A stretch of DNA of 64,000 bases from positions 62,001-126,000 of the forward strand of contig NZ_JACWZY010000011.1 in the NCBI RefSeq assembly GCF_014699005.1, in the 5' to 3' direction. Below the pieces are notes generated by a model. It saw only the letters and a program-made list of their open reading frames with translations. It made no database searches and was not told where the DNA came from. Shown in pieces: positions 18,210-26,198 of the stretch. The position numbers were made by a program, and so were the translations under genes. The DNA comes from Spirosoma profusum. GTDB lineage: Bacteria; Bacteroidota; Bacteroidia; Cytophagales; Spirosomataceae. How positions within the stretch are numbered: position 1 is the stretch's first letter; each line of letters starts with the position of its first letter.

Positions 18210-18249
18210 TTGTTAATCACCTCCTAACGTTTGTTAATGAGTTGTTAAT
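18210..18249. promoter_or_regulatory. Three phased TTGTTAAT direct repeats (putative response-regulator site)
   Basis: TTGTTAAT occurs at 18210-18217, 18231-18238 and 18242-18249, spaced 21 and 11 bases, i.e. on the same DNA face. OmpR/PhoB-type regulators bind direct repeats with about 11-base spacing. The site lies between the DUF1573 gene (-) and the sensor kinase/response regulator operon (+), so autoregulation is plausible. This is inference from spacing. Confidence 0.4.
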
Positions 18250-18315
18250 GATTTGTGTATGCACCTTGAACAGCTAATTTTGATGACTAAAAGAGCAAAT
18301 CGGAACGCTGAACCG

Positions 18316-18394
18316 GAATGAAAGAGCGAAAGAGCGAAATAGGTACAAGGACCAGAGCAAAAAAAGCAACGTCAGCGTTTTCGCTCTTTCATTC
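18316..18394. repeat. Inverted repeat containing the kinase start codon
   Basis: Arms 18316-18331 and 18379-18394 (GAATGAAAGAGCGAAA and its complement) are perfect. The only upstream ATG of the sensor kinase frame is at 18318, inside the first arm. A second element with the same words (GAGCGAAAGAG / CTCTTTCGCTC) sits at the other end of the same gene. Confidence 0.75.
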
Positions 18395-19739
18395 TTTTGC
18401 TCTTTCCCAGTTAAAGAATTCCCGTCTCCGCATACTAGTCGTCCTATCCGTGCTATCCATTGTGGGCATCCTGGCTGTGCAGGCGGTTTGGGTACGTAAT
18501 GCCTATGCGCTACGTGAACGGCAGTTTCGACAGACGGCGTTTATTGCCTTGCAGGACGTAGCAGACGAGGTGGCCCAACTTAACCGGTTTACACTCAATC
18601 GATATGCCGTTACGCAGATTTCCGCCGACTATTTTATTGTCAATACCGACGCCCCAATCGACCCTGCTACGTTAGAAGGTTTCATCCAGAAATCGTTGCA
18701 GGCACATAACCTGATTACTGATTATGAGTACGGTATCTACAATTGCGAAACCGACCGCATGGTTTATGGAGCTTATGTAAGTACCAGCCCCACGCTTAAA
18801 AATCGTAGTCATCTGCCGAAATTTTCGCGCTATACGTATTATTTCGGAATTCGCTTTCCGAATCAGTCGGCTTTTGTGGCCGGGCAGTTGAGTGGCTGGC
18901 TTTGGTCGACAATAGCCGTGTTGCTGGTGGTCATTTTCTTTGGATATACGTTAAGTGTCGTATTGAAACAACGTCGGCTCACCGAAGTGCAGCGCGATTT
19001 CATCAACAACATCACCCACGAATTACAGACGCCCGTTTCGACGATACGTATCGCGGCTGATGTGCTCCAATCGGAAGGCATAACACAACAACCTGATCGT
19101 CTGAAACAATACGCCCGCGTTATTCTGGAGGAAAGCCGGCGGTTGCAGAAGCAGGTCAGCAACGTACTGCAACTAGCTCGCTCTGAACGTACTGGTTTCG
19201 TATTGGACGTAGCAGAGGTCGATTTGCACAACGTAATGACAACGGCTGCCACTACGTTCGGCCCGTCGGTTCAGCTAGATCTTACCGCCACCGACGCCCA
19301 TATTCAGGCCGACCGCTATCACCTCGAAACGGCGTTGAACAACCTGATTGATAATGGCCTGAAATATTGTATTCAATCGCCCTGCGTAGTGCTGCACACC
19401 CATATCGAAAACAATCAACTTATCTGGTCGGTACGGGATAATGGAATTGGCATCGCTCCGGAGCATCAGAAGGCAGTTTTCCAGCAGTTTTTCCGGGTTA
19501 CTTCGGGTCATGCTCATGACGTAAAAGGGTTTGGCCTGGGCTTGTACTACGTTCGACAGGTCGTTCGGGCGCACGGCTGGAAGCTCACACTCACTAGTGC
19601 ACTTGGTCAGGGAAGTATGTTTACGGTTGTTACAAAGAGCGAAAGAGTGAATGAGCGAAAGAGCGTAAAGCTACTCACGACTTCAACATCCTTTGTGGCA
19701 CTCTTTCACTCATTCACTCTTTCGCTCTTTACACTTTGA
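18318..19739 (+). CDS. Two-component sensor histidine kinase with repeat-encoded termini
   Basis: Membrane sensor kinase that phosphorylates the response regulator encoded next to it. Helix 1 spans about residues 37-58 and helix 2 about 193-215, enclosing a ~130-residue periplasmic sensor domain. The H-box is NNITHELQTPVST with the phospho-accepting His near residue 234. The ATPase domain follows, with LIDNGLKYC (N box), DNGIGIAPEH (G1) and GFGLGLYYV (G2). There is no obvious HAMP domain. The first ~32 residues (MKERKSEIGT...) and the last ~34 residues after GSMFTVVTK are encoded by inverted repeats and are not typical of the family. The true start may lie downstream of 18318 at a non-ATG codon. 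It overlaps the regulator by 4 bases. Confidence 0.88.
   Translation: MKERKSEIGTRTRAKKATSAFSLFHSFALSQLKNSRLRILVVLSVLSIVGILAVQAVWVRNAYALRERQFRQTAFIALQDVADEVAQLNRFTLNRYAVTQISADYFIVNTDAPIDPATLEGFIQKSLQAHNLITDYEYGIYNCETDRMVYGAYVSTSPTLKNRSHLPKFSRYTYYFGIRFPNQSAFVAGQLSGWLWSTIAVLLVVIFFGYTLSVVLKQRRLTEVQRDFINNITHELQTPVSTIRIAADVLQSEGITQQPDRLKQYARVILEESRRLQKQVSNVLQLARSERTGFVLDVAEVDLHNVMTTAATTFGPSVQLDLTATDAHIQADRYHLETALNNLIDNGLKYCIQSPCVVLHTHIENNQLIWSVRDNGIGIAPEHQKAVFQQFFRVTSGHAHDVKGFGLGLYYVRQVVRAHGWKLTLTSALGQGSMFTVVTKSERVNERKSVKLLTTSTSFVALFHSFTLSLFTL
19634..19730. repeat. 30-bp inverted repeat encoding the kinase C-terminus
   Basis: Arms 19634-19663 and 19701-19730 match with one mismatch in 30 bases (AAAGAGCGAAAGAGTGAATG and complement). 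It encodes the atypical kinase tail KSERVNERKS...FHSFTLSLFTL and stops just before the response-regulator start at 19736. Its wording matches the element at 18316-18394. Confidence 0.8.
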
Positions 19740-20410
19740 TTCCTGCACACATTCTGTTCGTTGAAGACGACGTTAACCTGGGGTTTGTGATTCGCGATAC
19801 GCTCGAAAATGTACCGTTCGCGGTTACGCATTGCACCAATGGCCCTGATGCCTGGACGGCTTTTCAGTCGGCTCAATTTGACGTTTGTCTGCTGGACGTA
19901 ATGCTACCTCAGAGCGACGGTTTTACGCTGGCGCGTCAGATTCGGGCGGTCGATACGCAGGTACCGATTCTGTTTTTGAGCGCGCTGGCGAACAAAGATG
20001 ACCGGCTTCAGGGACTTCGACTGGGTGCCGACGATTACCTCACAAAGCCATTCAGTATTGAAGAACTTATTCTGAAAATCAACGTATTTCTCCGTCGCAC
20101 TACGTCGAATGGTACTACGTCCAATCTGCCCATTTCTCCCCTACTCGACCGTCAGAATTTGACCCTCACCGTAAACGGGCAGGAGCAACTGTTAACGCAT
20201 CGCGAAGCCGACGTACTGGCCTATTTGCTCGAACGGCCTAATACACTCGTCCGTCGTGACGAACTGTTACGTGCTGTCTGGGGCGATGATGATTACTTCA
20301 TGGGACGTAGTCTCGATGTGTTTATTTCGAGGCTTCGGAAGCGGCTCGTCCATCATCCGAACGTCCGTATAGAAAATGTACACGGGGTAGGATTTATTTT
20401 AAGAGAGTAA
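19736..20410 (+). CDS. OmpR/PhoB family response regulator
   Basis: Cytoplasmic transcription factor of the two-component pair. The receiver domain (about 1-120) has the acidic pair in FVEDDVNLG, the phospho-acceptor Asp in VCLLDVMLPQSDGF (about residue 55) and the Lys in LTKPFSIEEL. The winged-helix domain (about 130-224) has LTHREADVLAYLLER, the recognition helix region GRSLDVFISRLRKRL and the C-terminal VHGVGFIL. The start is a TTG at 19736 that overlaps the kinase stop (TTGA); no ATG gives the right N-terminus. Likely target: the phased repeats at 18210-18249. Confidence 0.92.
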   Translation: MIPAHILFVEDDVNLGFVIRDTLENVPFAVTHCTNGPDAWTAFQSAQFDVCLLDVMLPQSDGFTLARQIRAVDTQVPILFLSALANKDDRLQGLRLGADDYLTKPFSIEELILKINVFLRRTTSNGTTSNLPISPLLDRQNLTLTVNGQEQLLTHREADVLAYLLERPNTLVRRDELLRAVWGDDDYFMGRSLDVFISRLRKRLVHHPNVRIENVHGVGFILRE

Positions 20411-20476
20411 TCACCGAAGTTTGCACTCTGCTACGTTGGTCAATAGGCACCGACAGGCTCTCGAAATCAAACTATT

Positions 20477-21592
20477 ATGACGTATCGATTATCTGCTATT
20501 ACGTTTCTTATTGCCCTGCTTGCTCTGGGCTGCAAAACCAACAAGCTTCCTACTGGCACCAAGCCCACCACCGCCAGTATTACTGAAGAAGGATTTCTGA
20601 CCTGTTTCGCGCCGGGCACGGCTCTAAACAATCAACCTGTTTGGTGTGAGGCTTCGGCCGTTTTGTTCGACGGAAAAAATCTACTCATCGCCAACGATAA
20701 AGATATGCCATCGGGGCAAAGCCCGGTACTTATGACATCAGTTGCCAAACTCGCCGATTCAACACAACTACCCGTAACAGTGGCTCCGTCTGCGTTTTCG
20801 GCCAGTCGGAAATACGAAGATTTTACCCAAACACCCGACCGGCGTTTTGTGCTGATTACCACCGCTTTCGACCGAACAAAACCTGGTAGTCATGACTGGG
20901 ACAACTACAATACCATTCTATATTGGAAAACGGGGGATGAGCAACACCCGAACGTATTAGCCCCCGACGAGACCAGTCGTACGTCCATTGCTTACCGGCA
21001 ACGTATCGCCCAAGTGCTGGCAAACAACGAATTTCCGGGCGCAATGCCCTATTTCAAGATAGAAGGGTTGGCCGCTACAGATCGTCAGTTGTTGTTCGGC
21101 ATTCGCGAAGAAGGAAAATCGTACGAAAGCTTTACGTATCGGGCAAAAATTATCAGTGTATCGTATTGGACGGAAAAAAGGGGCGATGTGGAACGTATCA
21201 GGCTAAAGGACGACTGGAGAATTATCAATGATTTCGATATCGCCCGGGCCGATCCGACGCTGCCAAAACCGCTGGCTTTATCGAGTCTTGAGTACGATGG
21301 GCAACGTAAGTGTTTCTGGATGCTGACATCTCAGGAAGCTAACGGCCAACTGGATGCCTATTTGTGGTCCATCACGCCAGAAGACCTTTACGCTAATCGA
21401 CCGTTTACCCTTATACGTAACGAACAGGGGCAGCCGGTACACACGCCTGGTCATAAAGCCGAAGACGTAACGCCTTTAGACCAAAATCGTCTCCTTCTCA
21501 TTAGCGACGACGACCGCGTTCGTACCACAATAAAAGGGCAAATCCGCCAACCAAACCAGGCAGCTTATACGATTCTAAATATTCAGCATTGA
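20477..21592 (+). CDS. Lipoprotein of unknown function, propeller-like
   Basis: Not recognised. 371 residues with a lipoprotein signal, the lipobox LALGC at residues 15-19 and a Thr/Lys linker after it. The mature part alternates short beta-type segments with loops (AVLFDGKNLLIANDKDMPSG, KYEDFTQTPDRRFVLITT, IEGLAATDRQLLFGIREEGK, EDVTPLDQNRLLLISDDDR), which suggests a beta-propeller. It follows the two-component pair on the same strand by 66 bases and could be in the same transcription unit, but no functional link is visible. Confidence 0.75.
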   Translation: MTYRLSAITFLIALLALGCKTNKLPTGTKPTTASITEEGFLTCFAPGTALNNQPVWCEASAVLFDGKNLLIANDKDMPSGQSPVLMTSVAKLADSTQLPVTVAPSAFSASRKYEDFTQTPDRRFVLITTAFDRTKPGSHDWDNYNTILYWKTGDEQHPNVLAPDETSRTSIAYRQRIAQVLANNEFPGAMPYFKIEGLAATDRQLLFGIREEGKSYESFTYRAKIISVSYWTEKRGDVERIRLKDDWRIINDFDIARADPTLPKPLALSSLEYDGQRKCFWMLTSQEANGQLDAYLWSITPEDLYANRPFTLIRNEQGQPVHTPGHKAEDVTPLDQNRLLLISDDDRVRTTIKGQIRQPNQAAYTILNIQH

Positions 21593-21608
21593 AATTGGAT
21601 GGAGCTAA

Positions 21609-21636
21609 TTGAATTTGAGTGCTTTTATTAAATTTG
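21609..21636 (+). promoter_or_regulatory. Candidate Bacteroidota-type promoter
   Basis: TTG at 21609-21611 and TAAATTTG at 21629-21636 fit the phylum consensus TTG...TAnnTTTG, with a 17-base gap that is slightly short. It lies 40 bases upstream of the remnant gene starting at 21676. In AT-rich sequence this could be chance. Confidence 0.3.
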
Positions 21637-21675
21637 TATAAACATGGTATGTTTTGGCCCACAAGAAGCTGACTT

Positions 21676-22387
21676 ATGAAATCACAAGGCTTTTCGCTAA
21701 ACGTTGAAAACCCTTGTTCATCAAGTTGGGATTCAATGGTGCATACTCAACACCGAAAATACTGTTCAAATTGTGCTAAAACTGTTATCGACTTTATAAT
21801 CTTAACTGATGAAGAAATTATTGATATAATTCATAATCCAAATAGTAAAATTTGCGGGGTTTAGGAAAGAATCAATTATATCGATTATTTAGACAAAAAA
21901 ACCGTTTAAAGTTAAACACTAGGATTTACAAGCTGCTGGCTGGACTTGTCTTTTTTCCTTTCAGGAACAACTAAATGCCCAAAATTAAACTAGTATAAAT
22001 ACCCAAACGGAACTTAACAAATCGTTATTTAGCACGAGAAATGACGTAAATACAGAACGTACGGCGCTTAATGACAGTTTAAAAAATACTGTTTCAGGGA
22101 AAATTCTGGACGCAGAAACCAACGAGCCACTTGCTGGTGTAATTGTCACCCTTAGAAAGGGAAATAACAGTACAACCACAGATAAAAACGGATTATTTAC
22201 ATTAAATATTCCTGAAAATTCATTAACTGATTTAATGGCCTTTGGAATTAGCTTTGTTGGATATATTTACCAAGAGTATGAATTTAAACGACAAGATTTA
22301 CCAATTCACAAAGATCAAATTTTTCTACACGGTGACATTACATTATTAGGAGAAGTTGTAATTATAAAACAGAAGCGAAAGTGGTAG
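21676..22387 (+). pseudogene. Broken CxxC / carboxypeptidase-regulatory-domain gene
   Basis: Three pieces of one gene in different frames. 21676-21864 encodes the conserved N-terminal domain (NPCSSSWDSM, YCSNCAKTVIDF, LTDEEIIDI, KICG) common in Bacteroidota membrane proteins. Right after KICG the frame stops, but the +2 frame from about 21855 continues with YRLFRQKNRLKLNTRIYKLL and LAGLVFF, i.e. the expected membrane segment, until a stop near 21973. From about 22080 another frame gives a CarboxypepD_reg-like domain (VSGKILDAETNEPLAGVIV, TTTDKNGLFTLNIPE, LLGEVVII), ending with TAG at 22387. Base composition is more AT-rich than its neighbours, which hints at transfer or relaxed selection. The 62-residue N-terminal frame alone is not a convincing gene. 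Confidence 0.7.
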
Positions 22388-22437
22388 CAACGAAAAAATA
22401 AAAATTGCGATTAACATCGCTACCTTAGTAGTTCAAT

Positions 22438-22474
22438 AAAAAGAAGCCGTTAAAATTAGTAACGGCTTCTTTTT
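22438..22474. terminator. Intrinsic terminator between convergent units
   Basis: Stem AAGAAGCCGTTA / TAACGGCTTCTT with flanking A and T tracts; arms about 22438-22452 and 22460-22474. It serves the broken gene (+) and the alpha/beta hydrolase gene ending at 22509 (-). Confidence 0.8.
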
Positions 22475-22508
22475 ATAACGCATTTTCGAAAAAGGCGCGA
22501 AACTCTTC

Positions 22509-23696
22509 TTATTGAATCGACCCAAAGAAAGCATACGTACCCGTAACATACTCCAGCAGACCTGAACCATGATTGGCACCTGGCATCGTTTTCAGCTCTA
22601 CATTGGTAGCTCCCCGCTTTTGCATAGCGTCATAGGTATTTTTTGAGTTCAGGTAGGAAACAATATCGTCGTCATCGCCATGATATAACTGCGTACGGGT
22701 ACGGGGTTTCCAGTCGTGAATATCGTTGTCCTGAACAGCCGCCAGAAACTCTTTGTCGGTGCCCTGGTTGATAGCTTGCTTAAACGTATCGGTAAAAGTC
22801 GTATTCAGACTAACATTTATGCGCGCATCTTTTCCCTGCGAAGCCACCTGTGAAGCATATGGTTCCTTAAAATAATACGTCATCGGTCGGTTCAGCCCGT
22901 ACATACGGTTGTACGTCAGTAATACCCACAGATAAAGCTGGTTATTGTAATAGCCAGTCGTTTCATTCAGAATCTGCCGCATGAATGCGGGCATATCGTA
23001 CGGGCCGGCGCCACAACTCGATGCCACCAGATTGAACTCATTACCTGTTTCTTCTTCGATTTTTTTCTGTAACGCCATCGTCGCATACCCGCCTTCCGAG
23101 TAGCCAGTGATGTATAATCGATTATTCCAGTTGACATTACTATCAGTCAGGAAATTACGAGCAGCCCGCAACATATCGAGCGATGCCGTCGCCAAGCCAT
23201 TTCGGTTGATGTACGTATGTGGAACGTCTTTCGAAGCCCCATATCCAATATAATCCGGAGCCACGATGATGTATCCCTGCGAGGCAAAGACCGACCCAAA
23301 CAGATAAGCCTCACTGCCAGATTTATAATTCGAAGGCGCATCGTTTTCGCTCACAATCGTACCATGTTGTGTACTGATCATCGACATGGGCGCGGTTCCG
23401 TCAGGAACGAGAATTGCACCTGACGCCTTGATAGATTTACCGGCCGCATCCGTAGTCGTGTAGTCGAGTCGGTATACTTTAATACCGTTTCGGATGAAAA
23501 TCTGCAAAAACGAATAGGAACCCGCATAGCGAGCTTTTAGCTGACTAGCCGAATATTCGCCGATCAGTGAGCTATTGACCAGGGTACGTACAGGCGTAAC
23601 GGTCTCAGTCTCACTTAAAGTCTTGCAACCCGTTGGCGCAACGAGCAACGTAACAGCAATAAAAAGGAGAAGAAAGATTGATTTAGCAGTCAACAT
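22509..23696 (-). CDS. Secreted alpha/beta hydrolase (lipase/esterase-like lipoprotein)
   Basis: 395 residues. The N-terminal hydrophobic segment FLLLFIAVTLLVAPTGC ends in a lipobox-like Cys, so it is probably a lipoprotein exported across the inner membrane. The alpha/beta hydrolase core shows the oxyanion region IVAPDYIGYGASKD, the nucleophile elbow YITGYSEGGYA (Ser near residue 200), Asp in YHGDDDDIV and His in MPGANHGSG. The domain layout resembles secretory lipases and acyl hydrolases. It is monocistronic with a terminator at 22438-22474. The substrate is unknown. Confidence 0.85.
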   Translation of the reverse strand: MLTAKSIFLLLFIAVTLLVAPTGCKTLSETETVTPVRTLVNSSLIGEYSASQLKARYAGSYSFLQIFIRNGIKVYRLDYTTTDAAGKSIKASGAILVPDGTAPMSMISTQHGTIVSENDAPSNYKSGSEAYLFGSVFASQGYIIVAPDYIGYGASKDVPHTYINRNGLATASLDMLRAARNFLTDSNVNWNNRLYITGYSEGGYATMALQKKIEEETGNEFNLVASSCGAGPYDMPAFMRQILNETTGYYNNQLYLWVLLTYNRMYGLNRPMTYYFKEPYASQVASQGKDARINVSLNTTFTDTFKQAINQGTDKEFLAAVQDNDIHDWKPRTRTQLYHGDDDDIVSYLNSKNTYDAMQKRGATNVELKTMPGANHGSGLLEYVTGTYAFFGSIQ

Positions 23697-24112
23697 TCTG
23701 TGAAGATTTATCCATAAGATAGGTATAGTAATAACGTAAACCGCTCCGTTTTCGTTTGCCTGAATCAGCGTTTGCCCTCTGAATTAAAGAGGCAGAAAAT
23801 GGGGTAAATCTCTTTCTGAACGCTGTCCTGCTCGCAAGTTTTTGGCTATTTCAAGTTCCTGATATCCAATTACTGTTTAACGACGCTTTTTGTGGAACAG
23901 GTTCCACAGATTAGGCATCTAGTTTCCCGCTTACTCTATCAGATTACTTCCTCTGTTACGTATTAATAAAAGCTATTTAGCTAAGACGATTTCTAAATAA
24001 TTCATTACATATCAACCTGTTACGTGTTCAACTTTTTGTTTTCTCGATTCAGTCCGTTCAGTCTGGTATAAGGTTTGGGCGAACTCAGGTAGTAACAAAC
24101 ATTCACAAAACT
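23697..24112. other. 416-base intergenic region between divergent genes
   Basis: Holds the promoters of the alpha/beta hydrolase (-) and the OmpA-like gene (+). No coding frame is convincing. The only marked structure is an 18-base palindrome at 23891-23908. Three TACGT/ACGTA sites are present despite AT-rich sequence. Confidence 0.6.
23891..23908. promoter_or_regulatory. 18-bp palindrome, possible operator
   Basis: TGTGGAAC AG GTTCCACA is a perfect dyad with a 2-base centre, in the intergenic region upstream of the OmpA-family gene. The form is that of a dimeric repressor site; no matching regulator is known here. Confidence 0.35.
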
Positions 24113-24817
24113 ATGAATCGTGTATTGAAATCAGTGGGAACGAAGACGCTGGCCGCACTTACAGCAACGACTCTTCTATTTAGCCATGACGTATCTGCAC
24201 AAAAGCGTGGACTTAATAAAACAGAAAAAGGAGCCATAGTTGGAGCCAGTGGTGGCGCTGTAATTGGCGGTATGATTGGTAAATCAAAAGGTAAAACAGC
24301 GCTGGGTGCCATTTTAGGAGCTAGTGTTGGTGGAGCCGCCGGGGCCGTTATTGGTCGCCGGATGGACAAACGGGCCGAAGAGTTAAAACGCCAGATGCCT
24401 GATGCTCAGGTTGAACGTGTTGGCGAAGGTATTAAGGTATCGTTGGGTTCTGATATTCTGTTCGACGTAGACTCCTACGCACTTAAAGCTGAGACGCGGA
24501 AACAATTGACCGATTTTGCGGCAACGCTTAATAAAGAAAAAGACACCGACATCCGGATTGAAGGTCACGCCGATGCTACAGGTTCTGAGGAACACAATCT
24601 GAAATTATCGAAGAACCGGGCTAACTCAGTGGCCGAATTTTTGGAAACACAGGGTGTAAAAGCCTCTCGTGTCGATGAGAAGGGATACGGCGAATTACAA
24701 CCGGTTGCTGACAACGCAACAGATGTAGGACGTCGGAAAAATCGTCGGGTTGACATTGCCATTTTTGCGAATGACAAAATGAAACGCGACGCTAAAGATG
24801 GTAAGCTCGGTGAGTAA
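24113..24817 (+). CDS. OmpA family protein with glycine zipper (YiaD-like)
   Basis: 234 residues. Signal peptide (TLAALTATTLLFSHDVSAQ, cleavage near residue 25). A Gly-zipper stretch follows (about 40-82: GAIVGASGGAVIGGMIG and GAILGASVGGAAGAVIG), which can insert in or associate with membranes. The OmpA-C domain (about 108-220) has the peptidoglycan-binding pattern DILFDVDSYALK, IEGHADATGSEEHN, LSKNRANSVAEFL and VGRRKNRRVDIAI. It probably anchors the outer membrane to peptidoglycan. It heads a run of stress-type small genes on the same strand but has its own terminator (24824-24862). Confidence 0.9.
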   Translation: MNRVLKSVGTKTLAALTATTLLFSHDVSAQKRGLNKTEKGAIVGASGGAVIGGMIGKSKGKTALGAILGASVGGAAGAVIGRRMDKRAEELKRQMPDAQVERVGEGIKVSLGSDILFDVDSYALKAETRKQLTDFAATLNKEKDTDIRIEGHADATGSEEHNLKLSKNRANSVAEFLETQGVKASRVDEKGYGELQPVADNATDVGRRKNRRVDIAIFANDKMKRDAKDGKLGE

Positions 24818-24823
24818 TTTTTT

Positions 24824-24862
24824 GCAACCTGTTGTAAACACTATGTGTCTACAACAGGTTGC
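24824..24862 (+). terminator. Terminator after the OmpA-family gene
   Basis: Arms 24824-24836 and 24850-24862 (GCAACCTGTTGTA and its complement) form a perfect 13-bp stem. It sits between the OmpA-family stop and the DUF2945 gene. Confidence 0.7.
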
Positions 24863-24887
24863 TCTACTTAATACAGACTAATTAAAA

Positions 24888-25100
24888 ATGGCTACGGTGA
24901 AGAAAGGCGATAAAGTTGAATGGCACTATGGTCGTGGGAAAGGGGAAGGAACAGTCGCTGAAGTACATCCTGAAACCATTACACGCAAGGTTCAGGGCGC
25001 TACCGTTAAACGGAAAGGCTCTGAGAAGGAACCAGCTCTGGTTCTTAAACAAGGTGACAAACGAATTGTGAAATCGGCCAGTGAAGTCACTAAAAAATGA
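24888..25100 (+). CDS. DUF2945 (hypervirulence-associated Tudor-like) protein
   Basis: 70 residues, cytoplasmic, basic. The family pattern is clear: VKKGDKVEWHYGRGKGEGTVAEV, a small SH3/Tudor-like beta fold, then ALVLKQGDKRIVKSASEV at the end. The role in bacteria is unknown; the family is often beside DUF3140 genes, as here (next start 8 bases after this stop), which suggests a shared stress-related function. Confidence 0.88.
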   Translation: MATVKKGDKVEWHYGRGKGEGTVAEVHPETITRKVQGATVKRKGSEKEPALVLKQGDKRIVKSASEVTKK

Positions 25101-25107
25101 CAACCTT

Positions 25108-25455
25108 ATGGAAACGGCAGTTATTGATGAGAAAGAAAAAAAGGCTATTCGCGCTGAATTTACGAAGGTAGTAAACATGTCGGTGGCCCAACTTGAGAAA
25201 TGGCTCAAATCGGAAGAGTCAAAATCGGTTGGCCAGCGAAAAGATGGCGATAGTGAATCGATTGGTCATAAATCAGGAAAACACATCATCTCTTTTCTCA
25301 AAAAGAACGTCCATGAGTTGACCGATGACGACTATGACCATATGGAAAAAGTCATCAGTTACATCAAACGGCATAGCGCTCAGCGTCCTGACCACGTTGC
25401 GGGTTCGAACTGGGCCTATTCCTTGAAAAATTGGGGACATGACCCCGAAAAATAA
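25108..25455 (+). CDS. DUF3140 family protein
   Basis: 115 residues, hydrophilic, probably DNA- or nucleoid-associated by analogy with the fold (inference). Visible family features: AEFTKVVNMSVAQLEKWLKSE, then SIGHKSGKHIISFLKKN, then DYDHMEKVISYIKRHSAQRP, ending with NWAYSLKNWGHDPEK. The ATG at 25108 is chosen over the frame start at 25081, which overlaps the DUF2945 gene. It is cotranscribed with DUF2945. Confidence 0.85.
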   Translation: METAVIDEKEKKAIRAEFTKVVNMSVAQLEKWLKSEESKSVGQRKDGDSESIGHKSGKHIISFLKKNVHELTDDDYDHMEKVISYIKRHSAQRPDHVAGSNWAYSLKNWGHDPEK

Positions 25456-25563
25456 GACTTTCTGATTTACTCAACACTCCATTAAATGAATAATGAATAA
25501 TTATCTGCCTGATAATCAAACAACAGCGAAATAATAATTATTCACTCTTTTAAAAGAAACGTT

Positions 25564-26019
25564 ATGAATGTGAAAGAAACACGGGGCGAAATCCTCGACC
25601 AGCTCAACCGGTTGCTCACCATTAATCAGGACGCTAAGGAAGGTTACGAAAAAGCTTCCGAAAGCGTAGAGGACAGTGAATTAAAAAGCTTATTTCTGAC
25701 CCAATCGGCCCAACGGGCTGAATTTGCGCAGGAACTAGACCGCGAAATTCGGGCATTGGGCGGAGAACCCAGCGATAATACCAGTATTGCCGCCGATCTC
25801 CACAGAGCATGGATTTCAATAAAAACCGCTTTTTCCAGCGACGATGATAAAGCTACCGTTCAGGAATGCCACCGAGGTGATAAAGAAGCCCTGAATACAT
25901 ATAACAGCGTGTTACAGGAAACAGATCTTAGCGCCAGCACTCGCGAACTCTTACTGCGACATAAGCAAAGCATTGATACGGCCAATTCAACAATGGCCCG
26001 TCTGGCCTTGGTAGTGTAG
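25564..26019 (+). CDS. PA2169/DUF2383 family four-helix-bundle protein
   Basis: 151 residues, all helical, ferritin-like fold family of unknown function often induced by stress. Visible pattern: LDQLNRLLTINQDAKEGYEKAS, SQRAEFAQELDREIRALGGEP, then DLHRAWISIKTAF and ECHRGDKEALNTYNSVLQ. The Glu/His residues of the helices could bind metal but a complete di-iron motif is not evident. It is 108 bases after DUF3140, with ATGAATAATGAATAATTATT-type words in the gap. It ends at a terminator (26036-26067). Confidence 0.88.
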   Translation: MNVKETRGEILDQLNRLLTINQDAKEGYEKASESVEDSELKSLFLTQSAQRAEFAQELDREIRALGGEPSDNTSIAADLHRAWISIKTAFSSDDDKATVQECHRGDKEALNTYNSVLQETDLSASTRELLLRHKQSIDTANSTMARLALVV

Positions 26020-26035
26020 TGAATGGTGGGATTGG

Positions 26036-26067
26036 AAAGCCTGTCTCCTCTGGGGGCAGGCTTTTTT
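26036..26067 (+). terminator. Intrinsic terminator after the DUF2383 gene
   Basis: Stem AAAGCCTGTC / GGCAGGCTTT followed by a run of six or seven Ts, the classic form. Confidence 0.8.
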
Positions 26068-26198
26068 GTTGCTGTCAAATCAAAAACAATACGCTTCCAA
26101 ATCGATTTAGTTATATAGGATAGCCTCCCGTATGGCCCTTTAACGTAACACGTTCAACAACGTAACAGACCACCAGACTGGTCGTAAATTGATAGACA

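Noticed and set aside
21676..21864. 62-residue frame as a complete small gene
   Set aside because: It ends abruptly at KICG, and the following frames continue the family's normal sequence; treated as part of a broken gene.
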